Source: Podospora pseudocomata (lineage: Eukaryota > Ascomycota > Sordariomycetes > Sordariales > Podosporaceae). From it: DNA of 64,000 bases. Numbering within the stretch: the first letter of the stretch is position 1; each line of letters starts with the position of its first letter. Positions 1 through 9,638 of the stretch are shown piece by piece. The stretch lies in contig NW_026946363.1 in the NCBI RefSeq assembly GCF_035222375.1, positions 186,001-250,000 of the forward strand, given 5' to 3'. A program made the translations under genes and the position numbers. The notes beneath the pieces were generated by a model, which saw only the letters and a list, made by a program, of their open reading frames with translations, had not been told where the DNA came from and made no database searches.

Positions 1-212
1 GGATGAAAGACACCGCATTTGATGAGTTGTGTCCGGTAGGAACCCTAACCCTTACATGCCCCCTGGGTTCATTCACTCGAAGCAGGTCACAATCATTGTC
101 GTTGGTTACCACGCTTTGCATTCCATGATATATAGCCATTCAAGCACATAACTCTATCAATATCGCTTTTACTACCCAATTATTTTGATAACCACTTTTC
201 CTATCCTCACCC

Positions 213-2796
213 CTATACGTCAGGCCTGCTGTTATTTGTAGGAGTGATATCTCTTCTCCCAAACCGTGCCCCTAAACCGCCAATATCCCTTCTGAAGAAG
301 TTTCCGATATTCCTCAAATTTTCATTCATAGTGACACCTTCACCTGTTGCCGCCCCCACACCAGCTCTTTCTGCACTATCTCTGGCTGCAGTCAACAGCC
401 TTTCACCAAGAGACGCGGCATCGAAACGAGTTTGCAGACCACCTGCGGCCAACCCCGAGGCAAGACCACTGCCACCTGCTGCGGTAGTACTTCCCAGTCC
501 ACCAGAGGTAGAGTTGAGAAGTGGTGTTAAAAGAGGAGAGCTCTGGACAAGCTTGCCTCCCGCCGCTGCAGGACCTTCCCGATGGATGGCGAACAACTCA
601 AGGAGATGTGCCTGGTCTGCTCTCCGCACACCCTTGAGCTCCAGAATCTTGCGGAAGTTGGTATCGGACCGGTCAGCGATGTGTATAAGATAGGCCTGAA
701 CGAGACCCTCTGGTGGTGAAGGGCGAACTTGTAGGGTTTTAAGCAACGGATCCATGCGGGTCATGGATGTGTTGACATGCTTTACGAATGAAGCGGGCGG
801 TTGAGTCGAGGAGGATGCCGTGTGGAAGGACATGAGATTCTCCAACGACTTTGTCAGGACATACTTGTCCAAAAGCATCTGCTCGGCGCCAGTTTCGCAA
901 ACAGGCTTGCACTGGACCACATTGGTGATGTAGGCGTTGGCAAGATGGTCGACGAGATTGTCACAGAACGTGCGAGCATATTGTTGCTTCACAACAAGCG
1001 GCAATATCTCCTCGGCCTTGCTGTTGACATGTTTCAGGAGCTCGCTCACATAGGAGCTGTGATCCGAGACACTTTCCATGCGTGACCAGTTGGTGTTCCT
1101 CATCTCGCGCCAAGCGGACTCGCATTCTAACTCAACCTTGGCGACCAAAGCCATGACGGAAGCGCCAGCAGCCCCCATGAAGGCATCTGACTGGTCAGAG
1201 AGGTCCACTCGAGATGTCATATCCGGGTCAATGCGCTTCTTGATAAATTCCTCCAGCTGATCAGTGTTGGTATGCCAGAAGTCCGCGGTGTTAAGTACAA
1301 GTATGATGTCCTCGATAGGTGGCCCTTGAGTTCCACCACGTTGGAGGAAGCCAAGAAGAACTTGCTGAGCATATTCGTCCAAGTACTTTGCTAACGTCTT
1401 CGTCAAGTCGAGCAGCCGCTCACCAGTGGATAGCTTGGCGCACTGGGATAGGGTGACCTTGTAAAAGTGGAATAATTCAATGGCTGATGGTATCACCGCC
1501 TGAGGCGAAAACTCCTCGTCAGCCGGAATGAGGGGCTGTTGTTTGTACTTTGGTATCATGCTTGCCAATGCTCTGTCCTGCGACTCGACCCACAAACTCA
1601 GGTAGGGCTCGAATGCCGCAGATATTGACCCGTTGAAATTCTGTGCCCTGTCGTCTGCGGAACTGAGCGTATCAATGCTAGCCCTTGGCTCGTTCGCAAA
1701 GCGCCTTTCAAGGCCTTGCTCGAAGTCCATGGTTTCCTGCAGGCAGCTAAGTAGCAGGTTCACGTCGAGTTTGGGACCGTCGGGTCTCCGCATGCTCTTT
1801 TCCAAAATGCCTTTGAAGTCCTCCCTGGTCCCGTCGCAAAAGGACATGGCTAGCGTCTCATTGACGCGCCAATGGGGCGGGAAGATCACAGCGTGCTCTT
1901 CCTCGTGCGTCTTTAGGGTGCGTTTGAACCATGCATAGCGTCGCCCAATGTTGTCCAAGCTCCCGGCTTCATCGTTGCCTCTAAAGACTTGACGGTACTC
2001 GCGCAGCTCTGTATTGACATACCAAGTCACCAGTCGAGTCTTCGCATGATCGCCCAGCGCATCCATAACGAGACAGGCCTCTACCAGAACCGCGCGACGG
2101 GCACCGACCTCTCCCTTGGCGAATGCTATCTCGAAATCCTCGCAGACTTGCTCCAAGAGCTCCCGCTGCAGCTCGCTGACGTTTCGGCTTAGCACGGCGA
2201 TTTGTTCAATGCTCCGGTAGCTATTGAAGTGGCGCATGAGCTGCAAAACAGCTTGCAAAAGGCCAGCACACTCGCGGTACTGGCGGGTCCGAGCCAATCC
2301 TCGAAGTTGTTCGTAGGCGGTGGTCAACATCTGGAGCCGCTTGAGGGCAGTCATACTGAGGGTTAGGTTGCGCTTGGTGCCATCCAAACGTTTAATGTCG
2401 GCCGTCATGGTGGTGATGTCGCGTTCGGTCTGTAGAGCTCGGCTTCGCACGCTTTCAATGCGCTGGAATAGAGAGGCCAGTTCGGCCTGAGCCGACTGCA
2501 TTCTTTCTAGCGAGGAGTCGGGGCCGTAGGCTTGCGCCGTTTCCAGCGAAGTAATGGACTTGGAGAGTTCATCTTTGTGTTTCTGAATCGTCGCGGATAC
2601 GCTCGAGACCGAGGATACAGTGGACGGGTGGGAGAATAGGAGGTTGAGATGTGCGATCGGTTCGTATTCCACTGATGAGTTGCCAGCCCAGTCCAACGTC
2701 AGTGACCATGTGTTCCCTGCATGCTCAAGCTAGTGGCGAATAGAATGGGCAATTACCTGAGTCTAGAGACAGAGAATCCGCGACGGTTATATTCAT
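213..2796 (-). CDS. vps53: VPS53, GARP tethering complex subunit
   Basis: Predicted subunit of the GARP complex, which with Vps51, Vps52 and Vps54 tethers endosome-derived vesicles at the trans-Golgi network. Two exons, 832 residues in total. Exon 2 (213-2671) carries almost all of the protein. A 13-codon first exon (2757-2796) begins at the ATG with its A at 2796. The 85-nt intron (2672-2756) has donor GTAATT, branch CTGAC and acceptor CAG, and joining it restores an N-terminus ending in SLDSVEYEPIAHLNLLF, which is the usual Vps53 opening. The N-terminal Vps53 region is clear: a coiled-coil segment followed by DIKRLDGTKRNLTLSMTALK, then RRYAWFKRTL and the FPPHWRVNE region. The C-terminal tail (about the last 110 residues) is Gly/Ala/Ser-rich and low complexity. 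It shares a 585-bp divergent promoter with the ZZ/EF-hand gene. The family call is secure; the short first exon is inferred from splice logic. Confidence 0.93.
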
Positions 2797-3381
2797 GGTG
2801 GCATCCAGGCCGCACCGGCTGTAAAGATGCCTTGCTGGAAGAGGAGACGTTTTGAGAGCCAGAAACTTGCTGCCGTGTCAGCCATGAAGAAGCATTCGTT
2901 ATTAGGGAACGTCGCCGAGAGCTTGGGTAAGGTGGACACAGGCCATGCCAAGTAACGGCCGCCCGAAAAGCGGTCGCATTACAGTGACTAACCTAATCGA
3001 GTCATATCTAAGTGGTATTTCCAGACTCAAGCAGGAGCCTTCTCCGCAAATGACACATCTGGAGATGGTACCAGTGGTTATACTTTCCTGTAGATAAATC
3101 AAAACAGTGATAGAACCCGTCTATGTCGTTAGGTGGCGTGTAACAGATTATTTATAGATGTTGAGGTCAATGAATTTGGAATCATTTCGAAGCTAGAGCG
3201 ACAACTGAAAGTCTTGGCGCGACCCACACTGTTGCGCAACTGGAGCTGAAGCTGTCTGCTGCTGCCCTGACCTTCAACTGCTATCTACCCAGCTTCAACA
3301 AACCATCATCTACAACCGCGACAGTTTCAACAGCAGGAAATATTGCAACCCCAGAGCTAACAGGATGCCACGTCCGACATC
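2797..3381. promoter_or_regulatory. Divergent intergenic region between VPS53 and ZZ/EF-hand gene
   Basis: 585 bp separating two divergently transcribed genes, so it must hold both promoters. I see no strong TATA box. The last 80 bases before the plus-strand ATG are rich in CAAC/ACAACC, as is common for fungal 5' leaders. Small open frames here have no features of a gene. Confidence 0.5.
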
Positions 3382-6150
3382 ATGGATTCATCTGTCGCAG
3401 CATCCACGCTGACGAGGCAACGCATTAGTGTGGCCTTATTCTCACTCGCGGCTACAGCAACAGTCGGCTTATACTGCTACCGATTATACAACCCACAACC
3501 CGAACCGAGTGGTCGACTGCACAGGAGCAACGCCGTTCGACATCGCAGACGTTCTGTGAACACCCCCGTAGCCGCTGAATCGCCAGGTCGCGCCCAATCC
3601 GAGGCGTCCTACACGTCGGCTGAATCCCATGCCGACGAGAACGCTGATATCGACACCACAGTTCGACCCTTGGCCGATGGCGAGACGGTCGCCGACGATG
3701 CCCAGGAGCTCGATGATAACTGGTATGATGACGATCAAAATCAATATGGTCCTCAGGCACGAGCCGGTCAAAATATCGTGAGTTTGCTCTTTCGAGTCTC
3801 CGAGGACAACGCCCGGCGCAGCGCCTATGTTCACCGAGGCTGCCAGTGCAACGGGTGCGGCATTGTCCCGATTCGTGGCATCCGCTACCGCTGCGCCAAC
3901 TGTGCCGATTTCGACCTCTGCGAGACATGCGAATCCCAAGGCCTCCACACCAAGACGCACATTTTCTACAAGATCAGGATCCCGGCCCCGCGCCTCGGTC
4001 CTCGCCAGCTTCAACCCGTGTGGTACCCTGGAGACCCCGAGAACTGCCTGAGACTGCTTCCTAAGAGATTGATGGCCAAGCTGTCCAAGGAAACCGGGTT
4101 CGAACGCCCAGAGTTGGAAGCTCTCTGGGAACAATGGACGTTCATGGCCAACACGGAATGGAAGGAGGATCCGGATGAGCTGTGCTTGGCTATGGACCGC
4201 AAGACCTTTGAGCGATATCTCGTACCCTCAGGAGACAGACAGCCTATTCCGAATTTGCTACACGACCGGATGTTTGCCTTCTATGACGACAATAATGACG
4301 ACCTCATCGGCTTCTCTGAATTTCTCCGCGGCACATCCTACAGGAAAAGAAAAAACAGGCTCAGGAAGATCTTTGACGGATACGATGTGGATAACGACGG
4401 TTTCGTGAGCCGCCGAGACTTCCTACGCTTGTTCCGCGCTTATTACGTGCTCTTCAAGCAGATGCATAGGGACATTCTGGAAGGGCTGGACGATCAGGTC
4501 ATGAGTTCGACTGAGGTCCAACAGCTAGGAACAAGCAGAGCACCGTTGAGCAGTCTTTTTGGCCGCGAAGGCATTTTCCAGCCGCCCGAAACCGATCGCC
4601 CCTTGGAAGGAAAGGTTGTCAACGAAAGCCTGGGCGAAGTTCACATTGCGGACGGAAACCCCCGGGCTGTGGCAACGGATTCACCTGATGTTTCCGACCG
4701 ACAGTCAGTTTTGAATGACTTGTTCGCAAAGCAAACCCAGACCCAGGAAAGCCTGTTTGTTCTGGCTGATAGTAGGCCACCGGCGAACAGAGAAAGCGGC
4801 ATCGAATACCTGAACGCTCTCTTGAACCCACCAACCCGGACCAGCGAGTTACCGACTATTATAGTGGGGGAGTCGCCGCGCGGTGACCAGTTGATGCTTG
4901 TTATGAACGGCCCACAAGCTCACATGACAAATGGTGATGGTCAAGACGGCGGAGCCAGCGAGCAAACATCTCACCGAGTCGAGAATGGCGCTTCCCCACC
5001 CGGTGAGGAGGCCAGTGATAACTCCAGGGAGGGCGAAGGACGCGCCGGGGACCGTCACTCCGCTCGCGTTCCCTATATTGCCACCTCTAGCCGACGTGTA
5101 AGGGTTGAAGCACGAAAAAAGCTATTTGATCGTTGGAAGAAGCGGCAGTTTTACTTGGATGAAGAGGAAGGTGCTATGGCTCCTGACGGCTGGCCTGAAA
5201 GCCTTGACGTCTTGGCACAGGCGAACTCGTCAATAGAAAGCTCAAAGGCTCCTCAACAGCCTCCTTTCTCGCGGTCACGATCTTCATCTAAAGTGCGATT
5301 TGCTGATGATGATGATGAGTATGACCATGGCTACGATACTGATGCGAGATCCAACATCTCCAACTCTTCACGGAGTATACCAGAAAGATGGGGCGGAATG
5401 GAAATCCCTGATGCCGAAAGAGACGTGGGCAAGGAAATCTTTTACCAAGTCATTCAGCAGGCGTTCAACGAAATACTCGATACCCTCTTCAAACGCAAGG
5501 AGGACCTTGCGGTAAAGGCGGCGGAAACCAAGGAGGCGCGCGACAAATGGAGACCGTCCTTTACATCCATCAATCTCAAAGAGGTCGACAGGAACAAGCA
5601 GAAAGTTACCAAGAAGCGCAAGCCTGCTGAGCTGTCCTTGGAAGAGCTTCTTGCTGCTAGCGGGTACAGCGTTGACCAGAGTGAGGGGAACGGAACCACT
5701 CTGGTGGGTTCAGCCTCTGAGATTGTGCCGGACGAGTTGCCTGTTCTGCCATCTGAGGAGCCTGCGGAAATATCAGCATCATCATCAGAGGCGGCTTCTC
5801 ATCGCGATCCAACGATGCCGCAATTTAGACCCAATGGCGATTCTGAATCCGAACCCGCCGTCGAGACACCCTCTGACGAGGACCCTACCCCGGTCGATAG
5901 AACCGCGGTGAAGGCGGAAAAATCCAAGAAGAAGGCCAGCAAGAAGAATGGATCGGTGTCTCCGCCATCCTATGAACAGTTGGTGGAGTGGAAACGACTG
6001 GATCTGGCTGAGAAGGAGGCAAGCGATCGCGGTGGATGGGGCAGGCTCAGCTTCGAGGAATTTGAGCGTATCTACAAGGAGGAGGAAGCCAACGGTAGCC
6101 GGCTTGACTATCTGGCTACCTGGATCGACTTTTGCATCCCGTATCACTAG
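3382..6150 (+). CDS. ZZ-type zinc-finger and EF-hand protein with N-terminal membrane segment
   Basis: Uninterrupted 922-residue protein starting at the ATG at 3382. Visible in order: a hydrophobic segment at about residues 14-34 (core ISVALFSLAATATVGLYCY), likely a membrane anchor; an acidic linker; a ZZ-type zinc finger at about 149-197, with CQCNGC, RYRCANC and FDLCETC pairs and a closing HTKTH; two EF-hands at about 300-350 with loops DDNNDDLIGFSE and DVDNDGFVSRRD; then a long, polar, probably disordered C-terminal half with charged stretches. ZZ fingers usually bind proteins or modified histone tails, and the EF-hand loops have the acidic residues needed for calcium. From this I infer a membrane-anchored, calcium-responsive adaptor. 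This domain combination occurs in uncharacterised ascomycete proteins; I know of no assigned function. Divergent from VPS53. Confidence 0.85.
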   Translation: MDSSVAASTLTRQRISVALFSLAATATVGLYCYRLYNPQPEPSGRLHRSNAVRHRRRSVNTPVAAESPGRAQSEASYTSAESHADENADIDTTVRPLADGETVADDAQELDDNWYDDDQNQYGPQARAGQNIVSLLFRVSEDNARRSAYVHRGCQCNGCGIVPIRGIRYRCANCADFDLCETCESQGLHTKTHIFYKIRIPAPRLGPRQLQPVWYPGDPENCLRLLPKRLMAKLSKETGFERPELEALWEQWTFMANTEWKEDPDELCLAMDRKTFERYLVPSGDRQPIPNLLHDRMFAFYDDNNDDLIGFSEFLRGTSYRKRKNRLRKIFDGYDVDNDGFVSRRDFLRLFRAYYVLFKQMHRDILEGLDDQVMSSTEVQQLGTSRAPLSSLFGREGIFQPPETDRPLEGKVVNESLGEVHIADGNPRAVATDSPDVSDRQSVLNDLFAKQTQTQESLFVLADSRPPANRESGIEYLNALLNPPTRTSELPTIIVGESPRGDQLMLVMNGPQAHMTNGDGQDGGASEQTSHRVENGASPPGEEASDNSREGEGRAGDRHSARVPYIATSSRRVRVEARKKLFDRWKKRQFYLDEEEGAMAPDGWPESLDVLAQANSSIESSKAPQQPPFSRSRSSSKVRFADDDDEYDHGYDTDARSNISNSSRSIPERWGGMEIPDAERDVGKEIFYQVIQQAFNEILDTLFKRKEDLAVKAAETKEARDKWRPSFTSINLKEVDRNKQKVTKKRKPAELSLEELLAASGYSVDQSEGNGTTLVGSASEIVPDELPVLPSEEPAEISASSSEAASHRDPTMPQFRPNGDSESEPAVETPSDEDPTPVDRTAVKAEKSKKKASKKNGSVSPPSYEQLVEWKRLDLAEKEASDRGGWGRLSFEEFERIYKEEEANGSRLDYLATWIDFCIPYH

Positions 6151-6309
6151 CAGTGGTGTTTTTATGACCCCCTCCATTTTCATATCGCCATGGCAAACTG
6201 GTTGGGGCCGGCCGCGTGGAGTTGACTGACCACTGGCGCGAATAATGGCTATGAGATGAGGAGTCAGTGAGCATTGTACGATGGCGTTGGTTATTGAGGC
6301 ATAGCGGAA

Positions 6310-6315
6310 AATAAA
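6310..6315 (+). terminator. Possible polyadenylation signal AATAAA
   Basis: AATAAA about 160 nt after the stop codon of the ZZ/EF-hand gene, in the right orientation and range for a fungal 3' UTR. Fungal signals are loose, so this is only suggestive. Confidence 0.4.
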
Positions 6316-6330
6316 AGCGCATTATGAATT

Positions 6331-6662
6331 AAGTGAAATTGATGCGATATTGTGTCGGTGTTATGTCTTCCTTGATGCTAATTTGGCAGATTGTTGTTTT
6401 TGTTTAGAGAGAACCTTTACGGAGCCCCCTATGTATCCAACCAAGGCTCCCCCACGCCCCGCCCCCCTTGCCCCGCTTGGTATATAATTTAACTACCTCG
6501 TGTTGTGAAGGATAATTACTAAGTGTAAAGAGGATTTAATAAGCCTTAAAAATAATTACAAGGCCTTTAAAGATAATTAAAAAGCCTTCAAAGATAGTTT
6601 AAAGGCTTGTAAATTTCTTGAAAGGTCTTTTTTTTCAACTTTACATCCAAGTGAAATTGATG
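6331..6662. repeat. Segment bounded by 14-bp direct repeats
   Basis: AAGTGAAATTGATG occurs at 6331-6344 and identically at 6649-6662, enclosing about 304 bp that includes a C-rich stretch (6450-6480) and the AT-rich degenerate repeat at 6541-6630. The pair looks like a target-site duplication flanking a small insertion, but no terminal inverted repeats or coding content were seen. Confidence 0.4.
6541..6630. repeat. AT-rich degenerate tandem repeat, period about 20 bp
   Basis: Five imperfect copies beginning with AAGCCTT or AAGGCYT, at about 6541, 6560, 6582, 6602 and 6622. The first three continue into AAAGATAATTA-like sequence. Base composition is sharply more AT-rich than the flanks. It ends in a run of T at about 6628-6635. 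Confidence 0.6.
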
Positions 6663-7108
6663 GTCTTGCTGGTGGGCCATGAAGGAATGATGTGGCAAGC
6701 GCTCAGTCGCGGTTTCCCAGGTTCTCCTATAACGTGCTCCTTCCTTATATGTCTCTAGGAGGCCAGTGCCCGCTTGATACCTGTTCCATGCCACTCCAGT
6801 TCTCAAAGCCCATGCTTTCGGGACCCCTCTTGTCCCTCCTCTCTCATCTCGACTCACGCTGCCACTCTCTGGCCTCTATTTCCGCGTTTTTATTCCTTAT
6901 ATCCTTCCTACCTGTCATTCTCTCCCATCAATACCTCTGAGATAGGTAGACGCTTTCCTTTTTTTCTCAATGATTATTTTACCCTAACACACATTCCTTT
7001 TTTCTCCGAGCGAACCGCCACAATATCACTCCTCCCCCTCGTCACCTTCCTCCGGCCTGACGCAAGGAGCGCTCATTTTTTCTCCCCCACTTCCTCCATC
7101 ACCAGGGG

Positions 7109-7135
7109 GAAGAAGAAGAAGAAGAAGAAGAAGAA
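7109..7135 (+). repeat. GAA microsatellite in leader of DUF3176 gene
   Basis: Nine or so GAA/AAG triplets directly upstream of the likely ATG at 7146. The triplets are in frame with that ATG and would read as poly-lysine if translation began further upstream. Confidence 0.85.
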
Positions 7136-7271
7136 ACGACCAATAATGGACCCCGACAACATATCCCTCCGGTCCAAGAAACGACTAATAACGGACTCGG
7201 GCAACATATCCCCCCGGACCCGGTCCAAGAAACGACCAGTAACGGACTCTGGCAACGAATCCCCTCATTCC
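7131..7271 (+). repeat. Three-copy 45-51 bp tandem repeat spanning the start codon of the DUF3176 gene
   Basis: Copies begin at 7131, 7176 and 7227, each opening AAGAAACGAC and followed by a GGAC-CAAC-ATCC pattern. Translated, they read KKRP/L..D..N.SP/L. In copy 1 the sequence ATAATGGAC supplies the start codon, where copies 2 and 3 have ATAACGGAC and GTAACGGAC. Confidence 0.8.
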
Positions 7272-9638
7272 GAGCCTAATCCCCAGCGGAGCCCGTGGAA
7301 TACCGAACAAGATGACGAATCCTCGATCAATGTCCGGCCGCCGAACCCGAGAAGGGAGAGATATCATTCTGTGTCGAATAGACGGAAAGAAGGGGAGAAT
7401 TCCTCGTCTGGGGCGTGGTCACACAAGGCTGAGCCGCCTTCTGCGCCGTCGGAGAGGGCGATGAGTGATGGTGGTGGTGATGGGCAGCATGGGGGTGGTG
7501 GTAGGAGGGAGCAGGATGATGGTGCTTCGACTTATACGCAGAGATTGTACGATCATGTTATTGGGGAGAGGTTTACGCCTTCGAAGACGGGGCATCATCA
7601 TCGGAGTCGGACGCCGAGGCCGGCGATTGTCATGACTGGGCCGGGTGGGGAACAAGAGGAGTGGCGTTATGAGGAGGATGATAGGTTTGAGAATGTGGAG
7701 TTGGGGGGAGGGGAGGGGTTTGTGATGGAGGAGAGTAACTCGCCTGGTGGGGGGGAGGGGGGGAGGAGGAGGAGGAGGAAGTATTACAGCTCGTTTAGTT
7801 GGTGGAAGGAGGAGTATGTTTATGCTGGGTTGAGTGTGGTTGCTGTGGTGGGGCTGGCCGGGTTCTTGAGGACGTATGATGGGCAGGTTTTGCCGCAGGA
7901 ATTTGGGTGGTCCGGTATAAGCTTTGAGACGGGGGTTGTTGCGTTGGTGACGGCGATGAGATTGTGTATGGATGCGTATGTTGGGTCGGCCATCAGCCAG
8001 GGGGCGTGGTTGTGGGTGAGTGAGAGTGCGCAGATGAGGAGGAAGGGTGGGGAGGATGGAAAGTGCGGAGCAAAGTTGGAGGATTTTGGGAAGTTTGCTG
8101 CTGCGAGTAGGGGGTTAAGGGGGGCAATAAAGCTGATTTGGAGGTTGAAGGGGAGGTTTGTAGGCCCGATGTGACGGAATTGCTTGCGATGCTGACATGG
8201 GGATATAGGCACCTTGGATGCGTTGGAGCAGCCATTGCCATTCTTGGGGTTGGGTTTGAGACCTTCAGTCAAGAAATGGTCAGCTTTGAACAGCAGCCGA
8301 GGCATCTAGACAATGGCACGTTGAGTCCGGCACCAGCACCGGCTAGGTCAGAGGTTTAGGACACTTATCTACACCGCGGGTTCATTGGTGGTAAGCATGT
8401 TCATCTGCTCCAGAGAAGTTTGCCGGCTTACAAAAACTATAGATACGTCTCTGTCTTTATCGACAAAAGCGGCTGTCTATGCCGGAATTATCTCCACAGA
8501 GGTGAGTCTTCAACTTGGTAGGGTCGACCAGATAACTAAGTATCAAGGTCAGATTCCCATGATTCCAGTATCCTGCGGGACTGCCAATTGCTCGTGGCCT
8601 ATCATACCTACACTAGCCAGCTGTGGCGACTGTGTCAATGCCGAGATATACACCAAGTGCAACAAAACAGCCAATACTTGCACCTACACAACTGGCTCTG
8701 GGACGTCAATCGTAAATTCGATGGACCCGGGCGAACGAAGCATATTCAAGGTCGCACCAACCAACGGGACCGTCCACAAGATCTCCTCGACTTCCCGGGC
8801 TTACTACTCGGTGTTTGACTTTCTCTCTGTAACACAAACTGAAGAGACTGGGTTGCTTCTGGCGGGTTCAGAATGCGCTCTGTGGTTCTGCGTAGAGGGC
8901 CTCAAGATCTGGGTAGAGGACGGCAAGCAGAACCAAACCCGCGTTGCCAACCACTCCCTCACCTCGTTGACAATGACCAGTGCCGCCCATGGGTCAGAGC
9001 ACGTCTTTATCAACATTCCTCCCAGTCTCAACACAGACAATGCCACAAAATACGTCGTCACGCGCGAGGCCATGCTCGCCCTGCGTAACTTCATGTCGTC
9101 CATCACGATGGGCACAGTCACCACGACCCTCAACACGCTTGATTCGTCATCAGACTGGGTAGAAGCCATGTGGAACGCCACCACGGGCGATTTAAATCAG
9201 TGGATCAACACCTTTGCCGCCAGCCTGACGAACGAATTCCGGCTTCATGGAGCGGTGACACAGACGACGAAGAAACGATACGATGGAGACGCCACGCAGA
9301 TGACGCCAGTGGTGAAGGTGAGGTGGTACTGGCTGATGTACCCTGCCTTTATGATACTACTGAGCATCTACTTTTTGTTTCACACCATTCTGGCGTGCTC
9401 GATGGCTGGAGTCAGGGCGTGGAAGGGAGAGGTGCTGCCGCTGTTGTTTTGCAGGGTGGATGAAGGGTTGTATGAACGAGGCAGGGCTGGGTTGGAGATT
9501 CCAGGCGGGTTGGAGAAGAGGGTTGCGGGGGAGAATGTGGCGATGTACAGGAGTGCGGAGGATGGCGGGTGGGGGTTTAGGACTGTGGAGCATGGGGAGT
9601 GGGCTGAGGAGGTGAGCGTAGAGGGAGAGAAGAAGTAG
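7146..9638 (+). CDS. DUF3176 family membrane protein, four exons
   Basis: Predicted multi-pass membrane protein of the fungal DUF3176 family, function unknown. My model joins 7146-8155, 8209-8346, 8414-8501 and 8553-9638 (773 residues). Intron 1 (53 nt) has a CTGAC branch point and intron 3 (51 nt) a GTGAGT donor. Intron 2 (donor GTCAGA) is the weakest junction, chosen because it keeps frame. The first 200 residues are charged, Gly-rich and low complexity. The family core follows: WWKEEYVYAGLSVVAVVGL (about 218-240), a second hydrophobic stretch with SAISQGAWLWVSES, FAAASRGLRGAIKLIW, then LGCVGAAIAILGVGFETFSQE across exon 2. A Cys-rich extracytoplasmic section (SCGTANCSW, SCGDC) precedes a last membrane helix at about 669-695. 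An open frame continues upstream to 6774 but has no other ATG after that point, so 7146 is preferred. Confidence 0.8.

Noticed and set aside
6774-7145. In-frame upstream extension of the DUF3176 protein
   Set aside because: Low-complexity Ser/Phe/Leu-rich translation with no family match; CT-rich base composition is that of a leader. Kept only as an alternative start.
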